Source: Natrialba hulunbeirensis JCM 10989 (lineage in GTDB: Archaea > Halobacteriota > Halobacteria > Halobacteriales > Natrialbaceae). From it: a DNA stretch of 39,014 nt. The notes beneath the pieces were generated by a model. It ran no database searches, had not been told where the DNA came from, and saw only the letters and a program-made list of their open reading frames with translations. The position numbers and the translations under genes were made by a program. Below, piece after piece: positions 30,614 to 39,014 of this stretch (position 1 is the stretch's first letter; every line of letters starts with the position of its first letter). Where the stretch lies: positions 1 to 39,014 of the forward strand of contig NZ_AOIM01000009.1 in assembly GCF_000337575.1 (NCBI RefSeq), read 5' to 3'.

Positions 30614-31147
30614 ATGTCATCAATCGAACTGACCCCCAGTCAGAAGAAAATCCTTCGCGCGCTTACAAACCTCCACAAAGAGTCCGAAGACGCCATTAAA
30701 GGCGAAGACATCGCCGAACAGGTAGACCGCAATCCCGGCACCATCCGCAACCAGATGCAGAGTCTCAAAGCCCTCCAGCTCGTCGAGGGCGTCCCCGGCC
30801 CAAAGGGCGGCTACAAGCCAACCGCCGCCGCCTTCGAGGCACTCGAGATCCAGCAGATGGACGACCCCGCCTCGGTCCCACTCGAGCACGAGGGCGAACC
30901 GGTCACCGACGTGATCGTCGAAGAGATCGACCTCTCGAGTGTCCATCATCCAGAGCTCTGCCGCGCGGAGATTCACATGCAGGGTGCGATCAGCGGGATT
31001 CACGAGGACGACGAGGTAACCGTCGGCCCGACGCCGCTCTCGAAGCTCGTTATCGACGGCCGCGTCGACGGGAAGGACGATACGAACAATATCCTCATCC
31101 TGCGTATCGAGGATATGCTTGCGCCGGCAGAGGAACCTGAGCACTGA
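30614..31147 (+). CDS. Winged-HTH regulator with COG2524-like N-terminus
   Basis: 177 residues. The first 80 residues (ELTPSQKKILRALTNLHKESEDAIKGEDIAEQVDRNPGTIRNQMQSLKALQLVEGVPGPKGGYKPTAAAFEAL) match the winged helix of archaeal regulators that elsewhere carry CBS domains (COG2524-like), sharing RNPGTIRNQMQSLKAL and GPKGGYKPT. Here no CBS pair follows. Instead there is a roughly 90-residue domain (PVTDVIVEEIDLSSVHHPELCRAEIHMQGAI ... ILILRIEDML) with no family I can name. A TATA-like GTTTAAGG lies at 30583-30590. Its targets are unknown. It is monocistronic and convergent with gyrA. Confidence 0.8.
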   Translation: MSSIELTPSQKKILRALTNLHKESEDAIKGEDIAEQVDRNPGTIRNQMQSLKALQLVEGVPGPKGGYKPTAAAFEALEIQQMDDPASVPLEHEGEPVTDVIVEEIDLSSVHHPELCRAEIHMQGAISGIHEDDEVTVGPTPLSKLVIDGRVDGKDDTNNILILRIEDMLAPAEEPEH

Positions 31148-31489
31148 GGGGTCACAGCCGCATCTGTTCTCTCATCTACTGCTGTCTCGTTTCAGCTAGC
31201 AGTGCCACTGCTTTGATTGCGGGCCATTTTCGATGATGGGCCGTGTTTGGGTGCACTGCGCTGTTGGTGACTGGAAACGAACTGCTGTCGTCATGTTGTC
31301 GGCCTACTACCGTCCTGTTGTCGTCGTGTTGTCGTCTACTCTCGTCTCACTGTCGTCACCAGACAACGTTGTCGCTCGAACCGTCCCAAAAGCAGCGATT
31401 CAGACCGGTTTGTGGATTGGAAGTGGTTAAAAACACTGAAAGCGACCGATTCAGCTGCGTCTGCCCGCCCTGCCTGAACGCAGACTGAG
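31148..31489. other. Gene-free stretch between the HTH gene and gyrA
   Basis: 342 bases with no convincing frame. It contains four copies of GTTGTCG between 31295 and 31374, the 12-base palindrome GACAACGTTGTC (31362-31373), and the T-run described separately. Confidence 0.45.
31429..31433 (-). terminator. T-run terminator candidate for gyrBA
   Basis: Five T on the minus strand about 57 bases after the gyrA stop at 31490, following a GC-rich stretch. The pattern suits archaeal intrinsic termination. Confidence 0.35.
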
Positions 31490-34024
31490 TTAGTTTGCTG
31501 CGTCCGCTTCGACTGTCTCAGCTTCTTCGTTCTCGCTCTCGTCCTCGTCCTCGTCTTCACCGTCCGCCTCGCTCACCGCAGCCGGAATCACGTCGACGCT
31601 GGCGACCGCATCGCCGTCCTCGGCGTCCATCACGATCACGCCCATGGTGTTGCGCCCAACCGTCGAAATCTCGTCGACGCGGGTGCGCACGATCTGGCCG
31701 CGTTCGCTCATCATCACCAGCTGGTCGTCCGCCGACACCGCCTTTGCGGTCGTGACGGGACCGTTTCGCTCGCCGGTTTTGATGTCGATCAGGCCCTTCC
31801 CGTAGCGGGACTGGGTGCGGTACTCAGAGAGCGGCGTCCGCTTGCCGTAGCCGTTCTGCGTTACGGTCAGCAGATCCTGTTCGTCGCCCTCGTCGGTGGC
31901 GACCAGCCCGGCCACGGCGTCCTCGCCCTGGAGGTCGATGCCGTTGACCCCGCGAGCGTTGCGCCCCATCGCCCGGACTTCGTCCTCGTCGAACCGAATG
32001 GTCATGCCGTTCTCGCTGGCGATGACGAGGTCTTTGGTGCCGTCGGTAACCTCGACGTCGACGAGTTCGTCGCCATCCTGCAGGTCGGCGGCGATGATCC
32101 CGGTCGAACGGATGTTGTCGAACTCCGAGCCGGCGGTTCGCTTGACGTAGCCGTGTCGAGTCGCCATCGTGACGAACTCCTCGTCACCGAAGGCGTCTGT
32201 GTCGACGATCGCCGTGATATCCTCGCCGGGGTCGAGGTCAAGGATGTTGACTGCGGATTTCCCGCGGGCCGTGCGGCCCATCTCGGGTATTTCGTAGGTC
32301 TTGAGCTGGTAGACTTTGCCCTGATTCGTAAAGCAGAGCAGGTAGTCGTGGGTGTTCGCTCGGAAGACCGTCGCGACACGGTCGTCTTCCTTGACGTCTA
32401 CGCCGATGATCCCCTTGCCGCCTCGACCCTGGGGGTCGAACTGGCTGATCGGCATCCGCTTGACGTAGTCGTCTTCGGTCATGACGACGAACACCTCTTC
32501 CTCCGGGATGAGGTCCTCGTGGGTGACCGTCCCCTGGTCCTCGATGATGGAGGTTCGGCGGTCGTCGTCGTACTCGTCTTTGATCTCGCGGAGTTCGTCT
32601 TTGATCACCGAGAGCAGTTCTTGCTCGCTTTCGAGAATCGTCGTCAGGCGCTCGATCTCGGCCTGGACGTCCTCGTACTCGTCCTCGATTTCGGCGGCTT
32701 CCATCGAGGTGAGGCTGCCGAGTTGCATTCGGACGATGTGCGTCGACTGCTCCTCGGAGAAGTCGTACGCTTCCTGCAGCGCCGCCTTCGCGTCGTCGCG
32801 GGTTTCGCTGTTGCGGATCAGATCGACGACATCCTCCGCGTTCTCGACGGCCTTCAACCGGCCTTCGAGGATGTGTGCACGGTCTTCTGCCTCCTCGAGA
32901 TCGTACTCGCTTCGCCGGCGAACGACCTCTCGGCGGTGGGCGATGTACTCCTCTAAGGTCTCCTTTAGCGAGAGCACCTGCGGCTGGCCGTCGACCAGCG
33001 CGAGATTGATGACGCCGAAGGTCTTCTCGAGGTGGTTCTCGAGTAGCTTGTTCTTCACGACCTCGACGTTCGCACCGCGCTTGCACTCGACGACGATCCG
33101 GACGCCGTCGCGGTCGGACTCGTCGCGCAGGTCCGAGATGCCCTCGATATCGCCCTCGGTGACGTCCTCGGCGATGCGCTCGACGAGGCGGGCCTTGTTC
33201 TCCTGGTAGGGGAGTTCGGTGATGACGATGCGCTCGCGCCCGTTTTTCCACTCCTCGACCTCGAACTCGGCGCGGACGCGAATGCGCCCGCGGCCGGTCT
33301 TGTACGCCGAGTAGATGGCGTCGCGGCCGACGATGTTCGCGCCGGTCGGGAAGTCCGGCCCCTTGACGTGCTCCATCAGGTCCTCGACCGTCGCGTCGGG
33401 GTCGTCGATCAGTTCGATCGTCGCGTCGATGATCTCACCGAGGTTGTGCGGCGGGATGTTCGTCGACATGCCGACGGCAATCCCTGAGGAGCCGTTGACC
33501 AGCAGGTTCGGGAACGCCGACGGAAGGACGTCCGGTTCCTGCAGACGGTCGTCGTAGTTCGACGAGAAGTCGACCGTGTCCTTGTCGATGTCCTCGAGTA
33601 GTTCCTCGGAGACGGCGGCCATTCGAGCCTCAGTGTACCGGGGTGCTGCGGCCGGGTCGCCGTCCATGGAGCCGAAGTTCCCCTGCCCGTCCACGAGCGG
33701 GTAGCGCATCGAGAAGTCCTGGGCCATGCGGACCAGGGTGTCGTAGATCGCGCTGTCGCCGTGGGGGTGGTAGTCACCCATCGTCTCGCCGACGATCGAG
33801 GAGGACTTGCGGTGGGACGACCGCGAGGTGACGCCCATCTCGTGCATCGCATACAGGATGCGCCGATGGACGGGTTTCAGGCCGTCCCGGACGTCCGGGA
33901 GGGCACGACCCGCGATGACGGACATCGCGTAGTCGATGTAGCTCTGTTCCATCTCGTCTTCGATGCGGACGTTTTCGACCGCACGAGCCTCTACGTCTGT
34001 CGGATCGGGTACGTCTGAACTCAT
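31490..34024 (-). CDS. gyrA: DNA gyrase subunit A
   Basis: 844 residues. The N-terminal breakage-reunion domain contains the catalytic Tyr130 (APRYTEARM), and the quinolone-resistance region reads [18 protein letters not shown] with Ser91 and Asp95 as in sensitive enzymes. The C-terminal beta-pinwheel (about 500-810) includes repeated T.-.G-.-.KRT blades and the gyrase box as QGRGGKG, where bacteria usually have QRRGGKG. A 25-residue acidic tail follows. With GyrB it introduces negative supercoils using ATP. It starts 18 bases after gyrB and is the second gene of the operon. Confidence 0.97.
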   Translation of the reverse strand: MSSDVPDPTDVEARAVENVRIEDEMEQSYIDYAMSVIAGRALPDVRDGLKPVHRRILYAMHEMGVTSRSSHRKSSSIVGETMGDYHPHGDSAIYDTLVRMAQDFSMRYPLVDGQGNFGSMDGDPAAAPRYTEARMAAVSEELLEDIDKDTVDFSSNYDDRLQEPDVLPSAFPNLLVNGSSGIAVGMSTNIPPHNLGEIIDATIELIDDPDATVEDLMEHVKGPDFPTGANIVGRDAIYSAYKTGRGRIRVRAEFEVEEWKNGRERIVITELPYQENKARLVERIAEDVTEGDIEGISDLRDESDRDGVRIVVECKRGANVEVVKNKLLENHLEKTFGVINLALVDGQPQVLSLKETLEEYIAHRREVVRRRSEYDLEEAEDRAHILEGRLKAVENAEDVVDLIRNSETRDDAKAALQEAYDFSEEQSTHIVRMQLGSLTSMEAAEIEDEYEDVQAEIERLTTILESEQELLSVIKDELREIKDEYDDDRRTSIIEDQGTVTHEDLIPEEEVFVVMTEDDYVKRMPISQFDPQGRGGKGIIGVDVKEDDRVATVFRANTHDYLLCFTNQGKVYQLKTYEIPEMGRTARGKSAVNILDLDPGEDITAIVDTDAFGDEEFVTMATRHGYVKRTAGSEFDNIRSTGIIAADLQDGDELVDVEVTDGTKDLVIASENGMTIRFDEDEVRAMGRNARGVNGIDLQGEDAVAGLVATDEGDEQDLLTVTQNGYGKRTPLSEYRTQSRYGKGLIDIKTGERNGPVTTAKAVSADDQLVMMSERGQIVRTRVDEISTVGRNTMGVIVMDAEDGDAVASVDVIPAAVSEADGEDEDEDESENEEAETVEADAAN

Positions 34025-34042
34025 GTAGTTACCTCACCACTG

Positions 34043-35974
34043 TTAGATGTCGATCCACTCTGCCTCCGGCGCGTTCTCCTTGATGAACTGCTTTCGCGGC
34101 TCGACGGCGTCGCCCATCAGCACCGAGAACATCTTGTCCGCGGCGGCCGCATCCTCGACCGTGATCTGCTTGAGAATGCGGTTCTCCGGGTTCATCGTCG
34201 TCTCCCAGAGCTGTTCGGGGTTCATCTCGCCGAGACCCTTGAACCGCTGGACCTGCGAGGGGTTCCCGTCGCACTTCTCCTCGACGATTTCGTCTCGCTC
34301 TGCGTCGGTCATCGCGTCGTAGGTCTCGCCGCGATACCGGATGCGGTACAGCGGCGGCTGGGTTGCATAGACGTAGCCGCCCTCGAGTAGCGGCCGCATG
34401 TGCCGGTAGAAGAACGTGAGCATGAGCGTCCGGATGTGCGCCCCGTCGACGTCAGCGTCCGTCGCCATGATGATCTTCTTGTATCGGACGTCCTCGACGT
34501 CGAACTCGTCCCCGATCCCCGCGCCGATCCCGGTGATCATGTTCCGGATCTCGTCGTTCTCCAAAATGCGGTCGAGGCGGTGTTTCTCGACGTTCAGAAT
34601 CTTCCCCTTGATCGGCAACACGGCCTGGAACTCCGGATTCCGGGCCTGCTTTGCACTGCCACCTGCGGAGTCACCCTCCGCGATGAACAGCTCTGCCTCC
34701 TCGGGATCTTTGGTCTGACAGTCCGCGAGCTTCCCTGGCAGCGAGGTGGACTCGAGTGCGGACTTGCGGCGGGTCAGCTCTTCTGCCTTCTGGGCGGCTT
34801 TGCGTGCCTTTGCCGCCTCGACGGCTTTCATGACGATGGCCTGGGCGGTGTCAGGGTGTTCCTCGAAGTACGTGCCGAGGCAGTCGTGCATGGCACCCTC
34901 GACGATTCCACGGACCTCCGAGTTGCCGAGTTTGGTCTTCGTCTGGCCCTCGAACTGCGGGTCGGGGTGTTTGACGGAGACGACGGCGGTGAGACCCTCG
35001 CGAATGTCCTCGCCTTTGAGGTTTTCCTCGATATCCGAGAGCAGATTGTTCTCGTTGCCGTAGTCGTTGACGACGCGCGTCAGTGCCGTCTTGAATCCGG
35101 TGAGGTGGGTCCCACCCTCGCGGGTGTTGATGTTGTTCGCGAAGGCGTGGATCGAGCCCTGGAGCTCCTGGGTGGCCTGCATCGCCACCTCGACGCGGAC
35201 GTTCTGGTCCTCGTCCTCGAAGTAGATGATGTCCTCGTGCATCGCCGAGCGCGTCTCGTTCAGGTACTCGACGAATTCGCGGATGCCACCTTCGTACTCG
35301 TAGGTCTCTGCGACGGCCTCGCCGTCCTCGGTGCGCTCGCGCTCGTCACGGAGCGTGATACGGACGCCCGAGTTCAGGAAGGCCAGTTCCCGAAGCCGGT
35401 TCGACAGCGTCGAGAACGACATATCGGTCGTCTCGAAGATATCGTCGTCCGGCCAGAACTGAATCTCGGTGCCGGTCTCCTCGTCCGGCTCCATGTCGCG
35501 GACGCGCTCCATGTCGCCGATGGGTTCGCCGATTTCGAAGGCGTGCTCGTAGACACCCCCGTCGCGTTTGACGGTCGTCTCGAGTCGACTCGAGAGGGCG
35601 TTGACGACGCTCACACCCACACCGTGGAGGCCGCCGGAGACCTGGTAGGACTTGTTGTCGAACTTGCCACCCGCGTGGAGGACGGTCAGAATGACCTCGA
35701 GTGCGGGGCGGTCGTACTCTTCGTGTGTGTCGACGGGGATTCCCCGGCCGTCGTCTGCGACGCTGATCGAGTCGTCTTCGTTGATGGAGACGGTGATCTC
35801 GTCGCAGTGTCCGGCCAGTGCCTCGTCGATCGAGTTGTCCACCACTTCGTAGACGAGATGGTGGAGGCCTCGAGAGTCGGTAGAACCGATGTACATCGCC
35901 GGCCGTTTGCGCACGGCTTCCAGGCCTTCCAAGACCTGAATCTGACCGGCTCCGTACTCGCTTTCCTGGGACAT
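34043..35974 (-). CDS. gyrB: DNA gyrase subunit B
   Basis: 643 residues, the usual archaeal length. The GHKL ATPase domain begins LEGLEAVRKRPAMYIGS and has VVDNSIDEAL and VADDGRGIPVD, then GGLHGVGVSVVNALS. The transducer domain follows. The TOPRIM domain shows AEGDSAGGSAKQARN and ATDADVDGAHIRTL, and the C-terminus has RFKGLGEMNPEQLWETTM. It hydrolyses ATP to drive GyrA. It precedes gyrA in one operon, and the predicted promoter is upstream at 36012-36021. Confidence 0.97.
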   Translation of the reverse strand: MSQESEYGAGQIQVLEGLEAVRKRPAMYIGSTDSRGLHHLVYEVVDNSIDEALAGHCDEITVSINEDDSISVADDGRGIPVDTHEEYDRPALEVILTVLHAGGKFDNKSYQVSGGLHGVGVSVVNALSSRLETTVKRDGGVYEHAFEIGEPIGDMERVRDMEPDEETGTEIQFWPDDDIFETTDMSFSTLSNRLRELAFLNSGVRITLRDERERTEDGEAVAETYEYEGGIREFVEYLNETRSAMHEDIIYFEDEDQNVRVEVAMQATQELQGSIHAFANNINTREGGTHLTGFKTALTRVVNDYGNENNLLSDIEENLKGEDIREGLTAVVSVKHPDPQFEGQTKTKLGNSEVRGIVEGAMHDCLGTYFEEHPDTAQAIVMKAVEAAKARKAAQKAEELTRRKSALESTSLPGKLADCQTKDPEEAELFIAEGDSAGGSAKQARNPEFQAVLPIKGKILNVEKHRLDRILENDEIRNMITGIGAGIGDEFDVEDVRYKKIIMATDADVDGAHIRTLMLTFFYRHMRPLLEGGYVYATQPPLYRIRYRGETYDAMTDAERDEIVEEKCDGNPSQVQRFKGLGEMNPEQLWETTMNPENRILKQITVEDAAAADKMFSVLMGDAVEPRKQFIKENAPEAEWIDI

Positions 35975-36011
35975 ATAACTCTAAAACCTGTTTTCGGGTA
36001 GTGGCCGACCC

Positions 36012-36021
36012 CTAATAAAAC
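36012..36021 (-). promoter_or_regulatory. TATA-like box for gyrBA
   Basis: Minus strand GTTTTATTAG, centred about 43 bases before the gyrB ATG, which would give a leader of roughly 15-18 bases. Confidence 0.45.
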
Positions 36022-36242
36022 TCACGTACGCGCGCGAGCGCGAACAGCAGCGACGCGCCGCCTCTCGCCCGCACAGCGTCGCTCTCAGAGTACACATGTG
36101 GGCTGTCCTCACCGCGTCTCCCACCTGTTCCGAGCGTGAAGCTGTGCAGTGGACAGGCGGTCGGGTGCAGGCGCTCTTGCGTTGTCCCTGCAGGGGTGAG
36201 CACCAGACTCTTTTTGACCGGGAGTTGAGCGCCGCATATCCG

Positions 36243-36773
36243 ATGACCAGACCGAACTGGGACGCAGACGAGCACGAATCGAGCGCGAAACACGACGATC
36301 GCGCCCGGTCCGACGACGGTGCGACTGCGCGGGATATCATTGTGCATAATCCAAACCCGGACCGACGCGGGCGGTGGCTCCCGGCGAGTATCGTCGTCCT
36401 CGGTGCTATCGCAATGGTCCAAGCGGTCGCCTTCGATATCGTCGCGGGGCTACGCTGGAACGCGCTTCTCGTCGGCGCAGCGCTGATCGCGACTGGAGCG
36501 TACAACTACGTCAGGAGAACGGATGCGGCGTTGGGGAGCGTCGGTGTCGCGACACTCACTGCGATCCTCGGTCTCTGGCTCGTGGCATCGCCGTTCGTCA
36601 TCGGTCCCGAGACGGCCACCGTCGCAGCGGCGAACGAACTCAGCGCGACGATTACCGTCGTCGTCGGTCTCCTGGTGGTCGGGATCGGAAGCTACAGCGC
36701 CGTCACAGCACGGGCGCGGCGAGGAGACGCTGACGCTCGTGAAACTGCGGTTTACGATCGACGTGGGCAGTGA
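36243..36773 (+). CDS. SPW repeat membrane protein
   Basis: 176 residues. A charged N-terminus of about 45 residues (TRPNWDADEHESSAKHDDRARSDDG) precedes four membrane segments. The repeated pattern LTAILGLWLVASPFVIG followed by TITVVVGLLVVGIGSYSAV is that of SPW-repeat proteins, small haloarchaeal and bacterial membrane proteins of unknown role. The first repeat (LGAIAMVQAVAFDIVAGLRWNALLVGAALIATGAYNYV) is more degenerate and lacks the Pro-Trp. The start is the ATG at 36243. An upstream in-frame ATG at 36096 adds a stretch without coding bias. It is divergent from gyrB. Confidence 0.78.
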   Translation: MTRPNWDADEHESSAKHDDRARSDDGATARDIIVHNPNPDRRGRWLPASIVVLGAIAMVQAVAFDIVAGLRWNALLVGAALIATGAYNYVRRTDAALGSVGVATLTAILGLWLVASPFVIGPETATVAAANELSATITVVVGLLVVGIGSYSAVTARARRGDADARETAVYDRRGQ

Positions 36774-36775
36774 TC

Positions 36776-36803
36776 CGTGACACGTGACTCGTGACACGTG
36801 ACT
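36776..36803 (+). repeat. Two exact 14-bp tandem repeats containing CACGTG
   Basis: CGTGACACGTGACT is repeated twice without change, followed by CGTCACC. Each unit contains the palindrome CACGTG flanked by GTGA/TCAC-like sequence. It starts three bases after the SPW stop codon. Confidence 0.85.
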
Positions 36804-36897
36804 CGTCACCGGTCGTCTTCACTTCCCATCCATAACCCATCACCTGTCACGTATGTCTCACCACACCAGTCGGTCACCGATCAGCGGGAGCAGCGTC

Positions 36898-36903
36898 AAA
36901 AAA
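36898..36903 (-). terminator. T-run terminator candidate for tfb
   Basis: Six T on the minus strand, about 40 bases after the TFB stop at 36943. Confidence 0.45.
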
Positions 36904-36942
36904 GGACTGTGACTGCTGAATCGCAACCGCGAGCGAACGGTG

Positions 36943-37905
36943 TTAGCCGTGGATTCCCATCGCTTCGATCTGTTCTTGATACCGGTTCCGGATGGTGACT
37001 TCGGTCACCTGGGCTACGTCTGCGACCTCGCGCTGAGTCTTCTTCTCGTTGCAGAGAAGCGACGCAGCGTAGATCGCAGCGGCGGCGTACCCGGTCGGCG
37101 ACTTGCCCGAGAGGAGCCCTTCCTCGGCCGTCTTCTCGATGATTTCGTTGGCCTTGGTCTGGACTTCTTCGGACAACTCGAGTTCAGAACAGAAGCGGGG
37201 AACGTACTTTTTCGGGTCGACGGGGCGCATCTCGAGGCCGAGTTCCTGCGAGATATACCGATACGTTCGACCGATCTCCTTGCGTTCGACGCGTGAGACT
37301 TCCGAGATCTCTTCGAGACTGCGTGGAATGCCTTCCTTGCGACAGGCAGCGTACAGCGCAGACGTTGCGACACCTTCGATCGAACGGCCGCGAATGAGGT
37401 CTTCTTTGAGCGCGCGGCGGTAGATCACCGACGCGACTTCGCGGACCGAGCGCGGGACACCGAGTGCCGATGCCATCCGGTCGATTTCACTGAGTGCGAA
37501 CTGCAGGTTGCGTTCGCCGGCGTCCTTCGTTCGAATACGCTCTTGCCACTTGCGCAGTCGGTGCATCTGACTGCGCTTTTTCGAGGAAATAGAGCGTCCG
37601 TAGGCGTCTTTGTCTTTCCAGTCGATCGTCGTCGTCAGCCCCTTGTCGTGCATCGTCTGTGTCGTTGGGGCACCGACACGGGACTTCTCCTGCCGTTCCT
37701 GGTGGTTAAACGCCCGCCACTCAGGGCCTGGGTCGATTTTTTCTTCCTCCACGACGAGCCCACAGTCCTCACAGATGAGCTCACCCCGGTCGGAGTCCTT
37801 TACGAGATTGTCCGATTCACACTCGGGGCAGGCACGTACCCCCTCCTGGTCCTCGGTCTCGTCCTTCTCACGCGTTCGCTCCCGCTGGCGGGTGGACCGT
37901 GTCAT
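36943..37905 (-). CDS. tfb: Transcription initiation factor TFB (TFIIB homologue)
   Basis: 320 residues. The N-terminal zinc ribbon has C26, C29, C45 and C48 (CPEC ... CEDC), then the B-reader/linker ([22 protein letters not shown]). Two cyclin-like repeats follow (about 125-215 and 220-320), with [44 protein letters not shown] as the end of the second repeat, including its BRE-recognising helix-turn-helix. TFB recruits RNA polymerase to TBP-bound promoters. Haloarchaea have several TFBs, and which paralogue this is cannot be told from the sequence alone. It is divergent from rnhA. Confidence 0.97.
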   Translation of the reverse strand: MTRSTRQRERTREKDETEDQEGVRACPECESDNLVKDSDRGELICEDCGLVVEEEKIDPGPEWRAFNHQERQEKSRVGAPTTQTMHDKGLTTTIDWKDKDAYGRSISSKKRSQMHRLRKWQERIRTKDAGERNLQFALSEIDRMASALGVPRSVREVASVIYRRALKEDLIRGRSIEGVATSALYAACRKEGIPRSLEEISEVSRVERKEIGRTYRYISQELGLEMRPVDPKKYVPRFCSELELSEEVQTKANEIIEKTAEEGLLSGKSPTGYAAAAIYAASLLCNEKKTQREVADVAQVTEVTIRNRYQEQIEAMGIHG

Positions 37906-37908
37906 CGC

Positions 37909-37942
37909 ACTTTTATAGTAGTATCACCAGCATACATAAACC
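37909..37942 (-). promoter_or_regulatory. Two TATA-like elements in front of tfb
   Basis: Minus strand GGTTTATGTATG (37931-37942) is about 32 bases before the ATG and can serve as the promoter. A stronger-looking ACTATAAAAGT (37909-37919) is only about 9 bases before the ATG, too close for the annotated start. Confidence 0.5.
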
Positions 37943-38034
37943 TTTGGTAACCTGTTTCGACTATTGACGGAAGACGCCCGAAATCGATGCTTCTGAGGGC
38001 TGAGATCCATGGTTTACCATTTGAAACCGGAAAA

Positions 38035-38043
38035 CCTTTATCC
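38035..38043 (+). promoter_or_regulatory. TATA box for rnhA
   Basis: CCTTTATCC centred about 29 bases before the ATG at 38068, which supports that start over an upstream ATG at 37987. Confidence 0.55.
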
Positions 38044-38067
38044 GAAACTGGCCGACCACAGCATCGA

Positions 38068-38661
38068 ATGCCGGTTATCGAGTGTGACGTCGACGACGCG
38101 CGTGAACGCCTCACAGACGCCGGTGTCCCCGTCGAATCCGGGAACACGGACCACGAGCGCTGGCGTGCGAGCCGCGACGGCGCAACCGCCGTCGCCTATG
38201 ACGACAAGATCGTTATCCAGGGCAGCGAGCCCCGGGTACTCGAGTCCATCCTTCGCGAGGGCGGGGGTCGCGCACACGTCTACTTCGACGGTGGCGCGCG
38301 CGGGAATCCTGGCCCGGCCGGAATCGGCTGGGTGATCGTCACGAGCGAGGGTATCGTCGCGGAAGGCAGCAACCGTATCGGGCGCGCGACGAACAATCAG
38401 GCGGAGTACGAGGCGCTGATCGCTGCACTCGAGGCCGCGCGCGACTACGGCTACGACGAGATTCACGTCCGCGGGGATTCGGAACTCATCGTCAAGCAGG
38501 TGCGCGGAGAGTACAACACGAACAATCCGGAACTGCGGGAGCGGCGCGTGACGGTCCACGAACTGTTGCGCGCGTTCGACGAGTGGACGCTGGAGCACGT
38601 TCCCCGCGAGGTCAACAGTCGGGCGGACGAGCTCGCGAACGAAGCGATGGATCAGTCCTGA
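38068..38661 (+). CDS. rnhA: Ribonuclease HI, haloarchaeal type
   Basis: 197 residues. The catalytic domain holds D74 (YFDGGARGNPGPAGIGW), E113 (NNQAEYEAL), D137 (RGDSELIVKQV) and D187 (NSRADELAN), the four acidic residues that bind Mg/Mn and cut RNA in RNA-DNA hybrids. The N-terminal 65 residues (MPVIECDVDDARERLTDAGV...LESILREGGG) form an extra domain also found in other haloarchaeal RNase HI enzymes. Length and motif spacing match that group. It is a single gene, with the DUF7108-like gene 131 bases downstream. Confidence 0.94.
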   Translation: MPVIECDVDDARERLTDAGVPVESGNTDHERWRASRDGATAVAYDDKIVIQGSEPRVLESILREGGGRAHVYFDGGARGNPGPAGIGWVIVTSEGIVAEGSNRIGRATNNQAEYEALIAALEAARDYGYDEIHVRGDSELIVKQVRGEYNTNNPELRERRVTVHELLRAFDEWTLEHVPREVNSRADELANEAMDQS

Positions 38662-38792
38662 GCGCTCACGCACGGATTCTGTGCAGAGTGTGCAGACGCG
38701 GTTTGGTTTCAATCTCCAAGTCACAGCCCGATCGCCCAGCCAGCCGAACCTGGATCAGCAAGCCACAAACCCTCGCGCACGAACACTCACAT

Positions 38793-39014
38793 ATGACTGC
38801 CGACCTTCCCGACGACGTCATCGCGGAAGCCGAACGCCTCACTCGTCTCGCACGACGGACACCTGACGAAAACGAGGCCGCAGCCTACGAGGACCGCCGG
38901 GACGACCTGCTCGCCACCCACGAGTACCGCGCGCGTATCCGCGACGACGGCGATGCCGTTCTCGTGCTCCACCCCGCCGAGTGGCACGACAGCGAGGCTG
39001 TCTCTTATACACAT
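38793..39014 (+). CDS. DUF7108-like protein, 5' part only (runs off the contig end)
   Basis: The ATG at 38793 opens a frame to the window end. TADLPDDVIAEAERLTRLARRTPDENEAAAYEDRRDDLLATHEYRARIRDDGDAVLVLHPAEWHDSEA matches the N-terminal half of a small haloarchaeal family I recall as DUF7108, which often follows rnhA. The function is unknown. The final residues VSYTH come from the sequencing adapter and are not real. The true gene sequence stops at about 38997. Confidence 0.7.
   Translation, partial: MTADLPDDVIAEAERLTRLARRTPDENEAAAYEDRRDDLLATHEYRARIRDDGDAVLVLHPAEWHDSEAVSYTH
38998..39014 (+). other. Sequencing adapter (Nextera/Tn5 mosaic end) at the contig end
   Basis: CTGTCTCTTATACACAT is identical to 17 bases of the Tn5 transposase mosaic-end sequence used in Nextera libraries, lying at the very last base of the window. 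On the minus strand it would read as the familiar artefactual start MCIRDS. It is not part of the genome. Confidence 0.97.

Noticed and set aside
31490..34024. GyrA reclassified as topoisomerase IV subunit because its box reads QGRGGKG
   Set aside because: The full beta-pinwheel domain and the box are present, with one substitution, and the gene is paired with a gyrB-type partner. Gyrase remains the better call.
34400..36001. 533-residue open frame on the plus strand antisense to gyrB
   Set aside because: GyrB on the other strand is certain. The antisense translation is a shadow without recognisable domains.
38787..39014. Minus-strand frame starting MCIRDS at the window end
   Set aside because: The start comes from the Nextera mosaic-end adapter, a known artefact, and the rest is antisense to the DUF7108-like gene.

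Overview
The window is chromosomal DNA from a halophilic archaeon (class Halobacteria). The proteins are very acidic, codons end mostly in G or C, many genes start a few bases downstream of a TATA-like box with no room for a leader, and the gene set includes archaeal TFB, Cbf5, archaeal-order ribosomal genes and a fused CoxA-CoxC oxidase. The gene order and the pilin-like and RAMP-like families suggest the Natrialbales, but that is a guess. The last 17 bases are a sequencing adapter, so the right edge is a contig end.

Layout. (1) 1-6828: the distal half of the spc ribosomal operon (S4e, L5, S14, S8, L6, L32e, L19e, L18, S5, L30, L15) ending in secY, with genes overlapping or nearly touching. 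(2) 7319-13765, minus strand: a large exported protein of unknown function, then a haem-copper oxidase cluster (small COX IV-like subunit, fused subunits I+III, subunit II). (3) 14304-15184: an amphi-Trp protein and an acidic conserved protein. (4) 15244-22089: adk, Ylp1/DUF106, cmk and cbf5. These normally follow secY in archaea, but here they are separated from secY by the oxidase block and split by two paralogous pilin-like surface proteins. (5) 22237-24694: tRNA-Pro(GGG) followed by a small accessory island with a zinc-ribbon protein, an unknown protein, an AT-rich membrane peptide, and a two-gene remnant resembling the haloarchaeal RAMP system (HRAMP, a derived class 1 CRISPR-Cas relative without an array). 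The first HRAMP gene is truncated and frameshifted. The second is intact and carries two perfect hairpins in its coding sequence. (6) 24868-28364: HalOD1 protein, small zinc finger, Nmad3-like protein, hexapeptide acyltransferase, NDH-2-like dehydrogenase. (7) 28546-30403: a DtxR/MntR regulator and a ZIP metal transporter sharing a TTAGA-N4-TCTAA operator. (8) 30614-39014: an HTH regulator, gyrA and gyrB, an SPW membrane protein, TFB, RNase HI and the start of a DUF7108-like gene.

Functional themes are translation and protein export (spc operon, SecY, Ylp1), aerobic respiration (CoxB, CoxAC, COX IV, NDH-2), RNA modification and nucleotide kinases (Cbf5, Cmk, Adk), DNA topology and transcription initiation (gyrase, TFB), and metal homeostasis (DtxR plus ZIP). 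The least ordinary parts are the HRAMP-like remnant beside tRNA-Pro, the metal-responsive operator pair with a possible leader peptide, and the oxidase that lacks the K-channel lysine.
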